Positions 8,695 through 17,356 of a stretch of 42,067 nucleotides of DNA are shown here, piece by piece. The DNA comes from JANXSS01 sp043729515 (GTDB taxonomy: Bacteria; Pseudomonadota; Gammaproteobacteria; Burkholderiales; Burkholderiaceae_D). A program made the position numbers and the translations under genes. The notes beneath the pieces are model-generated. The model was given only the letters and a program-made list of their open reading frames with translations. It was not told the DNA's origin and did no database searches. Within the stretch, counting starts at the first letter, position 1; each line of letters starts with the position of its first letter. Where the stretch lies: positions 1-42,067 of the forward strand of contig JAYTLK010000154.1 in the NCBI GenBank assembly GCA_043729515.1. The letters are read 5' to 3'.

Positions 8695-9864
8695 ATGCTG
8701 CTCTGGCTGGCACATTATTTTCAACAGGACGTGGGGCCGCTGCGCGTCTTCAACTTCATCACGTTCCGGGCGATGTTCGCCACCATGACGGCGCTGGCCA
8801 TCGGCCTCATCGCCGGCCCTGGCGTCATCCGCATGCTGGCGCGCATGAAGGTCGGCCAGGCGGTGCGTGCCGATGGCCCGCAGACGCATCTGATCAAGAG
8901 CGGCACCCCGACCATGGGCGGCGTGCTGGTGCTCATTGCCATCGGCGTGGCGACCTTGCTCTGGGCCGACCTGTCGAACCGTTTCATCTGGGTGGTGCTG
9001 GTGGTGACCTTCGGTTTTGGCGCGATCGGCTGGGTCGATGATTACCGCAAGGTGGTGCACCAGAATCCGAAAGGCATGTCGTCCGCGGAAAAATATTTCT
9101 GGCAATCGGCGATCGGCCTTCTTGCCGCGCTGTATCTGGCGTTCTCGGTGTCGGCGCCGAACATCGGCAAGGTGCTCGAACTGTTCGGCGCCTGGGTGCG
9201 CTCGGGTCTGGCGCTGGATCTGCCGCCGAAGGCCGACCTGATCGTGCCGTTCTTCAAGACGATCAGCTATCCGCTCGGTGTCTGGGGCTTCATCGCGCTG
9301 ACGTATTTCGTCATCGTCGGCACCAGCAATGCGGTCAATCTCACCGATGGCCTGGATGGCCTGGCGATCATGCCCACCGTAATGGTCGGCACCGCTCTGG
9401 GCTTGTTCGCATATCTCACCGGCAGCGCCACGTATTCGAAATACCTGTTCATTCCGCATATCCCCGGCGCCGGCGAGCTGATCATCTTTTGCGGCGCGAT
9501 GGCCGGCGCCGGGCTGGCTTTCCTCTGGTTCAATGCGCATCCCGCACAGGTCTTCATGGGCGACGTCGGCGCGCTGGCGCTGGGCGGCGCGCTGGGCACG
9601 ATCGCCGTCATCGTGCGCCAGGAAATCGTGCTTTTCATGATGGGTGGCATCTTCGTCGTCGAGACCCTGTCGGTCATGCTCCAGGTCGTCTATTTCAAGT
9701 TCACCAAGAAGCGCTACGGCACCGGCCGGCGGATCCTGCTGATGGCGCCGCTGCATCATCATTTCGAGCAGAAGGGCTGGAAGGAGACACAGGTGGTGGT
9801 GCGTTTCTGGATCATCACGATGCTGCTGGTGCTGTTTGGCTTGTCTACCCTGAAATTGCGTTGA
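8695..9864 (+). CDS. mraY: Phospho-MurNAc-pentapeptide translocase MraY
   Basis: MraY is the polytopic inner-membrane enzyme that transfers phospho-MurNAc-pentapeptide to undecaprenyl phosphate, forming lipid I. The 389-residue protein has about ten hydrophobic segments. Diagnostic motifs are the DDYRK segment with Asp115 and Asp116, the NLTDGLDGLA segment, and the FMGDVG segment with Asp290 in the third catalytic region. The C-terminal LMAPLHHHFEQKGW is the usual His-rich family ending. The ATG lies one base after the murF stop. The following murD start is 20 bases downstream. Confidence 0.97.
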   Translation: MLLWLAHYFQQDVGPLRVFNFITFRAMFATMTALAIGLIAGPGVIRMLARMKVGQAVRADGPQTHLIKSGTPTMGGVLVLIAIGVATLLWADLSNRFIWVVLVVTFGFGAIGWVDDYRKVVHQNPKGMSSAEKYFWQSAIGLLAALYLAFSVSAPNIGKVLELFGAWVRSGLALDLPPKADLIVPFFKTISYPLGVWGFIALTYFVIVGTSNAVNLTDGLDGLAIMPTVMVGTALGLFAYLTGSATYSKYLFIPHIPGAGELIIFCGAMAGAGLAFLWFNAHPAQVFMGDVGALALGGALGTIAVIVRQEIVLFMMGGIFVVETLSVMLQVVYFKFTKKRYGTGRRILLMAPLHHHFEQKGWKETQVVVRFWIITMLLVLFGLSTLKLR

Positions 9865-9884
9865 AGGCGCGCACGATCATCACG

Positions 9885-11609
9885 ATGAATCACGACGGCA
9901 AACACGTGCTGGTATTGGGCCTGGGGGAATCCGGGCTGGCGATGGCGCTCTGGCTTCAGCGCTGCGGCGCCCGCCTGCGCGTCGCCGACACCCGCGCAGC
10001 GCCGGCGCGCTTGCCACAACTGATGGCCGGCGCTGCCGAGGCCGCGTTCGTCGGCGGCGCCTTCGATGCGGCGCTGCTGGATGGGATCGATCTGATTGCC
10101 GTCAGCCCCGGCTTGTCGCCATTGCATGAACTGGCTGCGATCTCCGCAGCCGCCGACGCTGCCGGCATTCCCGTGGTCGGCGAGATCGAACTGTTCGCGC
10201 AGGCGCTGGCAGCATTGCGCGCGAGCCGCGACTATGCGCCGAAGATCATCGCCATCACAGGCACCAACGGCAAGACGACCGTTACTCGCCTGACCGGACT
10301 CTTGTGCGAGCGCAGCGGCTTGCGCACCCAGGTGGCCGGCAACATCAGTCCGGCAGCCTTGGAAATGCTGCGTGTTGCACTCGATGCGGCGGACAGGGTG
10401 GATGCATTCAATGCTACCGATGCCGCTGATGCTGTCGATGCTGTCGATGCCGCCGATGCCGCCGATACCAACAAGACAACCGACGCACGGAAAACCAGTA
10501 CAACAACCACGGCGTTGCCGCAGGTCTGGGTGCTGGAGTTGTCGAGCTTTCAGCTGGAACATACCTTCACGCTGGCAGCAGACGCCGCCACGGTCCTGAA
10601 CATCACCCAGGATCACCTGGACTGGCATGGCGACATGGCGGCCTACATCGACGCCAAGGCGCAGATCTTCGGCCCGCGCACGGTGCGGGTGCTGAACCGG
10701 GACGACGCCGTGGTCATGGGCATGGCTTCGCCACTGGCGCCGGTGGTCACCTTTGGCGCGGAGGAGGCAACGCTGCTCGGCTGCTTCGGCCTGGTCGAGG
10801 AAAACGGCATGCAGTGGCTGTCGGTTGCCACGCCAGCCGACGACGACGGGCAGAAAGACGGCAAGAAGCGCCGCAAGAAAGGCGACACCATCGCCGCGCC
10901 GGTGCTGACGACGCGCCTGATGCCAGTCGACGCGCTGCAGATTCGCGGTCGCCACAATGCCGTCAATGCCCTGGCCGCGCTGGCGCTGTGCCGTGCGGTC
11001 GGTCTGCCGCTGGCGCCACTGCTGCACGGGCTGCGCGACTATCGCGGCGAGCCGCATCGGGTTGAATTGGTCACCACCATCGGCGGCGTGGCCTATTACG
11101 ACGACAGCAAGGGCACCAACGTCGGCGCCACCGTGGCTGCCCTGGTGGGACTGGGCAGCATGGCGGCAGGACGCGCGGATGGGGCCGCCAGCCGCAAGAC
11201 ACTCTGGCTGATCGCCGGTGGCGAAGGCAAGGACCAGGATTTCACGCCGCTGGCCGCCCCGGTGGCGCGCCATGCCCGCGCGGTGCTGTTGATCGGTCGC
11301 GATGCGGGACTGCTGCGCGCTGCGCTGACGGCGCAAGCATCAGGAGCATCGGGAGCATCGGAAGCAGGAGCAGCGGCAGGGGGACATGGAGCACCATCGG
11401 CAGACACCCGGGCCACCGAACTGATTGACTGCGCCAGCCTGGAAGAGGCGGTGCAACTGGCTGCAGAACGCGCCACCGACGGCGAGGCCGTGCTGCTATC
11501 GCCAGCCTGCGCCAGCTTTGACATGTTCCGCGACTATGCCCACCGGGCCGAGGTATTCGTCGACGCCGTGCGCGGCATCGCGCTTGACCGGGGCGAGGTG
11601 CTCGCATGA
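9885..11609 (+). CDS. murD: UDP-MurNAc-L-Ala:D-Glu ligase MurD, unusually long
   Basis: MurD adds D-glutamate to UDP-MurNAc-L-alanine in the cytoplasm. The P-loop TGTNGKTT is at residues 125-132, and the ELSSFQLE and YYDDSKGTN segments are typical. At 574 residues it is much longer than the usual 440-500. The excess comes from low-complexity insertions: an Asp/Ala repeat (about residues 165-205), a Lys-rich loop (about 318-338) and an Ala/Gly/Ser loop (about 482-508). All lie between conserved segments rather than inside motifs, so the enzyme is probably active. The ATG at 9885 is used because the family begins a few residues before VLVLGLGESG. The stop overlaps ftsW (ATGA). Confidence 0.95.
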   Translation: MNHDGKHVLVLGLGESGLAMALWLQRCGARLRVADTRAAPARLPQLMAGAAEAAFVGGAFDAALLDGIDLIAVSPGLSPLHELAAISAAADAAGIPVVGEIELFAQALAALRASRDYAPKIIAITGTNGKTTVTRLTGLLCERSGLRTQVAGNISPAALEMLRVALDAADRVDAFNATDAADAVDAVDAADAADTNKTTDARKTSTTTTALPQVWVLELSSFQLEHTFTLAADAATVLNITQDHLDWHGDMAAYIDAKAQIFGPRTVRVLNRDDAVVMGMASPLAPVVTFGAEEATLLGCFGLVEENGMQWLSVATPADDDGQKDGKKRRKKGDTIAAPVLTTRLMPVDALQIRGRHNAVNALAALALCRAVGLPLAPLLHGLRDYRGEPHRVELVTTIGGVAYYDDSKGTNVGATVAALVGLGSMAAGRADGAASRKTLWLIAGGEGKDQDFTPLAAPVARHARAVLLIGRDAGLLRAALTAQASGASGASEAGAAAGGHGAPSADTRATELIDCASLEEAVQLAAERATDGEAVLLSPACASFDMFRDYAHRAEVFVDAVRGIALDRGEVLA

Positions 11610-12811
11610 AGCTTGCCCTGCCCGGATTCGCCAGCGCTGCCGCTCGCCCGATGGACAGCCTCACGCAGCGCTCCAAGATGATGGAATACGACCAGCCGCT
11701 GGTCTGGGTCGTGCTGCTGCTGATGTTGTTCGGCATGGTGATGGTGTACTCGGCCTCGATCTCGTTGCCGGACTCGCCGAAGTATGCGACTTACCGCAAC
11801 AATCATTTCCTGATGCGCCAGGCGATCTTCATCTGCGTCTCGCTCGTGACCAGCCTGTTCGTCTTCCGCATGCCGGTCGCGACCTGGCAAAAGATCGCAC
11901 CGTATCTGTTCGTCACCACCCTGATTTTATTGCTGATGGTGCTGGTGCCGGGCATCGGCAAGGGCGTCAACGGCGCCAAGCGCTGGCTGTCGTTCAAGGT
12001 GTTCAATCTCCAGCCATCGGAACTGATGAAGCTGTTCGTGGTGCTGTATGCGGCCGACTACACGGTACGCAAGCAGCAGTACATGCACAAGTTCCGCAAG
12101 GGCTTCATGCCGATGGCAGCTGCAGTCGCGGCGGTCGGCCTGTTGCTGCTGCTGGAGCCCGATCTCGGCGCATTCGGCGTGATCGTCTGCATCGCGATGG
12201 GCATCCTTTTCCTGGGCGGCATCAACGGCGTCTGGTTCGGCGGCATCGGCGCCACGCTGGTCGGCATCTTCAGCCTGGTGATCCTCCTCTCGCCCTGGCG
12301 GCGCGAGCGGATCTTCGCGTATCTGAATCCCTGGCAGGAAGAAAATGCGCTCGGCAAGGCGTACCAGCTCTCGCATTCCCTGATCGCCTTCGGGCGCGGC
12401 GAACTGTTCGGCGTCGGCTTGGGCGGCAGTGTCGAGAAACTGCATTATCTGCCGGAGGCGCATACCGATTTCCTGCTGGCCGTGATTGGCGAAGAACTCG
12501 GTTTTGCCGGCGTGCTGGTGGTGGTGATGCTGTTCTACTGGATCATCAAGCGCGCCTTCGACATCGGCCGCCAGGCGATCGCCATCGACCAGACCTTCGC
12601 CGGCCTGACCGCCAAGGGCATCGGCATCTGGATCGGGGTGCAGGCTTTCATCAACATGGGCGTGAACCTGGGTCTGTTGCCGACCAAGGGCCTGACGCTG
12701 CCGCTGATGAGCTATGGCGGCTCGGGCGTGCTGATCAATTGCGTCGGCCTGACGATCCTGTTGCGCATCGATTATGAAAACCGCGTGCTGATGCGGGGAG
12801 GCCGGGCATGA
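11606..12811 (+). CDS. ftsW: Septal peptidoglycan polymerase FtsW
   Basis: FtsW is the SEDS-family glycosyltransferase that polymerises lipid II at the septum with FtsI. The 401-residue protein has about ten transmembrane segments. SEDS signatures include the GAKRWLSF and NLQPSELMKL segments, the LEPDLGAFGV segment, and the GLLPTKGLTLPLMSYGGSG segment near the C-terminus. The N-terminal cytoplasmic part is about 30 residues. Start and stop overlap murD and murG respectively by 4 nt. A 450-codon open frame on the same strand (11425-12777) is a shadow of this gene. Confidence 0.97.
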   Translation: MKLALPGFASAAARPMDSLTQRSKMMEYDQPLVWVVLLLMLFGMVMVYSASISLPDSPKYATYRNNHFLMRQAIFICVSLVTSLFVFRMPVATWQKIAPYLFVTTLILLLMVLVPGIGKGVNGAKRWLSFKVFNLQPSELMKLFVVLYAADYTVRKQQYMHKFRKGFMPMAAAVAAVGLLLLLEPDLGAFGVIVCIAMGILFLGGINGVWFGGIGATLVGIFSLVILLSPWRRERIFAYLNPWQEENALGKAYQLSHSLIAFGRGELFGVGLGGSVEKLHYLPEAHTDFLLAVIGEELGFAGVLVVVMLFYWIIKRAFDIGRQAIAIDQTFAGLTAKGIGIWIGVQAFINMGVNLGLLPTKGLTLPLMSYGGSGVLINCVGLTILLRIDYENRVLMRGGRA

Positions 12812-13950
12812 ACGCTACCGCTCTCCGCACCGCACCGAAGCGCCTGATGATCATGGCCGCCGGTACCGGTGGCCATATCTTCCCCGGTCTGGCGATTGCG
12901 CAGACCATGATTGCGCGCGGCTGGGAAGTGTCGTGGCTGGGAACGGCGCATGGCATGGAGCAGGAGCTGGTGCCGAAGCATGGCATTGCACTCGACAGCA
13001 TTCATTTTTCCGGGATGCGCGGCAAAGGACTGCGGCACACGCTGAACGGCGCCTTCCGGTTGGCAACGGGTTTTGCCAGCTGCATGGCGATCCTGGCGCA
13101 GCGCCGGCCGGATGTGGTGCTGGGCATGGGCGGGTATGTCACGGTACCGGGCGGGCTGATGGCGCGGCTGCGTCGCATCCCCCTGGTGCTGGTCAATGCG
13201 GATGCGGCGCTGCTGTTGTCGAACAAGACCTTGACGCCCATCGCGCAGCGGGTGCTGTTCGGTTTTCCGGCGGACTTCGGCCGCGCCGCCGGCAAGGCAA
13301 GCGTGACCGGCAATCCGGTGCGGCAAGAGATCCTGGCCTTGCCGGCGCCGGCGCAACGCTATGCCCTGCATCAGGGTCGATTGCATCTGCTGGTGGTGGG
13401 CGGCAGTCTGGGCGCCAAGGCGTTGAACGATTGCGTGCCAGCCGCGCTGGCGCAGATGCCGGCGGCGCAACGCCCGCGCGTCACGCACCAGTCCGGCCGG
13501 CAGCATGTCGATGCCCTGCGGGCTGCCTACGCTGCTGCAGGCGTCGAGGCGGAAGTCGTTGCCTTCATCGACGACATGCCACGCCGCTATGCAGAAGCAG
13601 ACATCGTTCTCTGCCGCGCCGGCGCCATCACGGTCTCTGAGCTGACGGCCGCCGGCGTGGCCAGCATCCTGGTGCCGCTGGTGGCCTCCACCACGACCCA
13701 TCAGCGCGACAACGCGCGCTGGATGGCAACGCAGCAGGCGGCGATCCACTTGCCGCAAACCGAATTGTCGCCCGCAGCGCTGGCAGCGCGCCTGGCCGGC
13801 CTCGACCGCGTTGCTTGTCTGGCCCTGGCCGAAGCCGCCCATGCGCAGGGCCGGCGCAATGCCAACGAGGCAATCGCCATCGAACTCGACATCCTGGCCG
13901 GCGCGGCGACCCGCACCGCCCATCCTCAGACAACCGAAGCAGGCACATGA
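12808..13950 (+). CDS. murG: Lipid II synthase MurG (GlcNAc transferase)
   Basis: MurG transfers N-acetylglucosamine from UDP-GlcNAc to lipid I on the inner face of the membrane, producing lipid II for FtsW. The 380-residue protein begins with the glycine-rich AAGTGGHIFPGLA motif (residues 17-29). It also contains the GMGGYVTVPGG segment and the CRAGAITVSEL segment of the C-terminal UDP-GlcNAc-binding domain. It is slightly longer than the E. coli enzyme (355). It overlaps ftsW and murC by 4 nt at each end. Confidence 0.97.
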   Translation: MNATALRTAPKRLMIMAAGTGGHIFPGLAIAQTMIARGWEVSWLGTAHGMEQELVPKHGIALDSIHFSGMRGKGLRHTLNGAFRLATGFASCMAILAQRRPDVVLGMGGYVTVPGGLMARLRRIPLVLVNADAALLLSNKTLTPIAQRVLFGFPADFGRAAGKASVTGNPVRQEILALPAPAQRYALHQGRLHLLVVGGSLGAKALNDCVPAALAQMPAAQRPRVTHQSGRQHVDALRAAYAAAGVEAEVVAFIDDMPRRYAEADIVLCRAGAITVSELTAAGVASILVPLVASTTTHQRDNARWMATQQAAIHLPQTELSPAALAARLAGLDRVACLALAEAAHAQGRRNANEAIAIELDILAGAATRTAHPQTTEAGT

Positions 13951-15509
13951 AGCACAAGGTCAAGAACATCCATTTCGTCGGCATCGGCGGCAGCGGCATG
14001 AGCGGCATCGCCGAGGTGCTGCTTAACCTCGGCTATGTCGTCTCCGGCTCCGACATCGGCAGCAATGCAGCAACCTTGCGGCTGGTGAAACTGGGCGCCA
14101 CAGTCACGCTGGGTCACGCCGCCGAAAATGTCATCGGCGCCGATGCGATCGTCACCTCGACTGCCGTGCGCCAAGACAATGCCGAGGTGATTGCCGCCCG
14201 CGAGCGCAAGATCCCGGTGGTGCCACGCGCGATGATGCTGGCCGAACTGATGCGCCTGAAGCAGGGCATCGCGATCGCCGGTACCCATGGCAAGACCACC
14301 ACCACCAGCCTGGTGGCCAGCGTGCTGGCGCAGGGCGGGCTTGATCCGACCTTCGTCATCGGCGGCCGCCTGACCTCGGCCGGCGCCAACGCCAAGCTGG
14401 GCGCGGGTGACTTCATCGTCGCCGAAGCCGATGAATCGGACGCCTCGTTCCTGAATCTCTCGCCCGTGATCGAAGTCATCACGAACATCGATGCCGATCA
14501 CATGGAAACCTACGATCATGATTTCGGCAAGCTCAAGCAGGCCTTCGTCGAATTCACCCAGCGCCTGCCGTTCTATGGCATCGCGGTGCTGTGTCTGGAC
14601 GATGCGAACGTGCGCGAAATCATCCCGGCCATCTCGAAGCCGATCGTCACCTACGGATTCCATGCGGAAGCGCAGGTGCGGGCGATCGATGCGCGCGCCG
14701 TCGACGGCTTCATGCAGTTCACCGTGATCCAGGATGGCTACGCGCCGCTGGCCGTGCGCTTGAATCAGCCCGGCATGCACAACGTGCAGAACGCCTGCGC
14801 GGCGATCACGATTGCGCGTGAACTCGGCGTGGCCGATGCCGACACGCAAACCGCGCTGGCCGAATTCACCGGCGTGGGCCGGCGCTTCACGCGGTATGGC
14901 GAGATCGCCCTGCCGCCTGCGACTGGCGCAGGCGCAGCGCATGGTGCAGCCGGCATTGCCAACATCAGTGCCGGCGGCACCTTCGCCCTGGTCGATGATT
15001 ATGGCCATCATCCGGTTGAAACCGCCGCCACGCTGGCGGCTGCCCGTGGCGCCTACCCGGGCCGCCGGCTGATCCTGGCCTTCCAGCCGCACCGCTATAC
15101 CCGTACGCGCGACCTGTTCGAGGATTTCGTCAAGGTGCTCTCCAGCGCAGACGTGCTGGTGCTGGCCGAAGTCTATGCCGCCGGCGAAGCGCCGATCGTG
15201 GCAGCCGACGGCCGCGCCCTGGCGCATGCACTGCGCGTGGTCGGCAAGGTCGAGCCGGTTTTCGTCGAACAGATTCAGGACATGCCGCAGACGATCCGGG
15301 ACCTGCTGCGCGATGGCGACGTCGTCATCACCATGGGCGCGGGTTCGATTTCCGGCGTGCCGGCGAAACTGGCGCAGGCCGGTGCCGGCGCCGGCGCCGA
15401 GTCAGCGGCAACGGCAATGGCAACGATGGCGGCAGGCGCCAGCGTTGCGGCCGCCAGCGCGACTGCCGCCGGCGCCAGCGCATCTCCCCACATCCGGAGC
15501 AATCCATGA
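13947..15509 (+). CDS. murC: UDP-MurNAc:L-alanine ligase MurC
   Basis: MurC starts stem-peptide synthesis by adding L-alanine to UDP-MurNAc with ATP. The 520-residue protein has the N-terminal dinucleotide-like GIGGSGMSGIAEVL motif (about residues 12-25), the P-loop GTHGKTTT at 112-119 and the DDYGHHPVE segment. The last 45 or so residues form an Ala/Gly/Thr-rich tail absent from most MurC proteins. The ATG at 13947 overlaps the murG stop. Earlier in-frame codons lie inside murG and are rejected. The stop overlaps ddl. Confidence 0.96.
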   Translation: MKHKVKNIHFVGIGGSGMSGIAEVLLNLGYVVSGSDIGSNAATLRLVKLGATVTLGHAAENVIGADAIVTSTAVRQDNAEVIAARERKIPVVPRAMMLAELMRLKQGIAIAGTHGKTTTTSLVASVLAQGGLDPTFVIGGRLTSAGANAKLGAGDFIVAEADESDASFLNLSPVIEVITNIDADHMETYDHDFGKLKQAFVEFTQRLPFYGIAVLCLDDANVREIIPAISKPIVTYGFHAEAQVRAIDARAVDGFMQFTVIQDGYAPLAVRLNQPGMHNVQNACAAITIARELGVADADTQTALAEFTGVGRRFTRYGEIALPPATGAGAAHGAAGIANISAGGTFALVDDYGHHPVETAATLAAARGAYPGRRLILAFQPHRYTRTRDLFEDFVKVLSSADVLVLAEVYAAGEAPIVAADGRALAHALRVVGKVEPVFVEQIQDMPQTIRDLLRDGDVVITMGAGSISGVPAKLAQAGAGAGAESAATAMATMAAGASVAAASATAAGASASPHIRSNP

Positions 15510-16564
15510 CAGCACCATCCGCATCCGCTGCGCAATTCGGCAAGGTCGGCGTGCTCTTCGGCGGCCGCTCCGCCGAGCGGGAAGTCTCGCTCATGTCCGG
15601 TTCGGGCGTGCTGGCCGCATTGCAAGGCCAGGGCATCGATGCGCATGCCTTCGATCCTGCCGTTCGCTCGCTGGCCGAGCTGGCAGCCGAAGGTTTCGAC
15701 CGTGTCTTCATCGCCCTGCATGGTCGCTTCGGCGAGGATGGCACGCTGCAGGGCGCGCTGGAGCAGCTCGGCATTCCCTATACCGGCAGCGGCGTGATGG
15801 CCTCGGCCATCGGCATGGACAAGATCTACACCAAGATGATCTGGCTGATGCACGGCCTGCCGACGCCGAAATATGCGCTCCTGAACGCCAGCACGGACCT
15901 GCGCCGCATTCCCGACACGCTCGGCCTGCCGCTGATCGTCAAGCCACCGCATGAGGGTTCCACCATCGGCATCACGAAAGTGGTGGGTTACTCCGAGATG
16001 CGTGACGCCTATGCCCTGGCGGCCCGCTTCGACGAAGTGGTGCTGGCCGAGGAATTCATCACCGGCCGCGAGTTCACGGTGGCCGTGCTTGGCCGCGGCA
16101 GCCAGGCCCGCGCGTTGCCGATTACCGAGATCGTGGCGCCTCAGGGCAACTATGATTACCAGGCCAAGTATTTCAGCGACGAGACGCAATATCTCTGCCC
16201 GGCGCCGCTCGACGCGGCCACGGCCGACGAGATGTCGCGCATTGGCGTCGAAGCCTACCGGGCGATCGGCTGCGAAGGCTGGGGCCGGGTCGATTTCCTG
16301 CTGCGTGAAAGCGACAACAAGCCGTTCCTGCTGGAGGTCAACACCTCGCCCGGCATGACCGGCCATTCGCTGGTGCCGATGGCCGCGCGCGCGGCCGGCA
16401 TGAGCTATGGGATGTTGTGCGTGGAAATCCTGCGCATGGCCAGCCTGAAGATGCCGCACGGGACAGATGCCAATGGCCCGGCCGCGATCATCGGCGCGAC
16501 GGCGGCAGGGACCATGGCAACCGGCAAGGCAACCAATGCGGCAACAGACGGGGAGGCCGGTTAG
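15506..16564 (+). CDS. ddl: D-alanine:D-alanine ligase
   Basis: This ATP-grasp enzyme makes the D-Ala-D-Ala dipeptide used by MurF. The 352-residue protein shows the N-terminal GGRSAEREVSLMSG segment, the ALHGRFGEDGT segment, the KPPHEGSTIGI loop, and the ATP/metal site ending LEVNTSPGMTGHSLVP. The C-terminal 30 residues (Ala/Thr/Gly-rich) extend beyond the E. coli DdlB length of about 306. It overlaps murC by 4 nt and is followed 2 bases later by ftsQ. In dcw clusters this copy is usually called ddlB. Confidence 0.96.
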   Translation: MTAPSASAAQFGKVGVLFGGRSAEREVSLMSGSGVLAALQGQGIDAHAFDPAVRSLAELAAEGFDRVFIALHGRFGEDGTLQGALEQLGIPYTGSGVMASAIGMDKIYTKMIWLMHGLPTPKYALLNASTDLRRIPDTLGLPLIVKPPHEGSTIGITKVVGYSEMRDAYALAARFDEVVLAEEFITGREFTVAVLGRGSQARALPITEIVAPQGNYDYQAKYFSDETQYLCPAPLDAATADEMSRIGVEAYRAIGCEGWGRVDFLLRESDNKPFLLEVNTSPGMTGHSLVPMAARAAGMSYGMLCVEILRMASLKMPHGTDANGPAAIIGATAAGTMATGKATNAATDGEAG

Positions 16565-16566
16565 CC

Positions 16567-17349
16567 ATGTGGCAGGACATCAAGATGATGAATGCTGCCT
16601 CCAGTGCCCTGTTCGCGCTGGTGGTGATGATGCTGTTCGGCGCCGGTGTCTGGTGGCTGACGCAGCGTCCGATGTTCACCTTGAAGGCCATCCACATCGA
16701 AGGCAGCGGCACCCAGCTGCGGCATGTGAATCCGCTGACGGTGCGCGGCACGGCGTTGCCCCGCATCCGCGGAAATTTTTTCACCACCAACCTGGAGACG
16801 GTGCGCAGCGCCTTCGAAACCGTGCCCTGGGTGCGGCGGGCGATGGTGCGGCGCGAATGGCCGAACCAGCTGATCGTGACATTGGAGGAGCATGCGCCAC
16901 TGGGCACCTGGGGGGAGGACGGCCGGTTGTTGTCGGTGAAGGGGGATGTCTTCACCGCCAATCTGGACGAGGCCGAGGAAGACGGCGAGTTGCCGGAGTT
17001 CGGCGGCCCCGACGGCAGCGAGAAGGAAGTGGTGGCGCGCTTTCAGGAGATGCATGACTGGTTCGCGCCTGCTGCGCTGGTGCCGGAATCGGTGCACTTG
17101 TCGGAGCGGTATGCATGGATGGTCAGGCTCGACAACGGGATCACGGTCGAGCTGGGGCGGGAGCAGGAGAAGACGACTTTGAAGACGCGGGTCGAGCGAC
17201 TGGTGACGATCTATCCGCAACTGGTGGCGCGGTTGCAGAACCGGATCGAAAGCATCGACATGCGGTATCCGAACGGCCTGGCCTTGCGCGCCAGCGGCAT
17301 GGCATTCGCACCGGATGCCAAGAAAAACAAGCAAGACAGAAAGCAATGA
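16567..17349 (+). CDS. ftsQ: Cell division protein FtsQ
   Basis: FtsQ is a bitopic inner-membrane protein that bridges early and late divisome components and binds FtsB and FtsL. The 260-residue protein has a short cytoplasmic N-terminus, one transmembrane segment (about residues 11-31), a POTRA domain beginning FTLKAIHIEG, and the FtsQ domain with the VPWVRRAMVRREWPNQLIV segment. The ATG at 16567 is the start that leaves a normal short cytoplasmic tail; the longer open frame overlaps ddl. The C-terminus is Lys-rich. ftsA starts 7 bases after the stop. Confidence 0.95.
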   Translation: MWQDIKMMNAASSALFALVVMMLFGAGVWWLTQRPMFTLKAIHIEGSGTQLRHVNPLTVRGTALPRIRGNFFTTNLETVRSAFETVPWVRRAMVRREWPNQLIVTLEEHAPLGTWGEDGRLLSVKGDVFTANLDEAEEDGELPEFGGPDGSEKEVVARFQEMHDWFAPAALVPESVHLSERYAWMVRLDNGITVELGREQEKTTLKTRVERLVTIYPQLVARLQNRIESIDMRYPNGLALRASGMAFAPDAKKNKQDRKQ

Positions 17350-17356
17350 CAAGGCC

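Noticed and set aside
9759..11336. 525-codon minus-strand open frame antisense to murD
   Set aside because: Antisense shadow; its Ile/Gly/Asp repeat is just the complement of the MurD repeat.
11425..12777. 450-codon open frame on the plus strand overlapping murD and ftsW
   Set aside because: It is a shadow of ftsW in another frame. It has no motifs, while ftsW is intact with all SEDS signatures.
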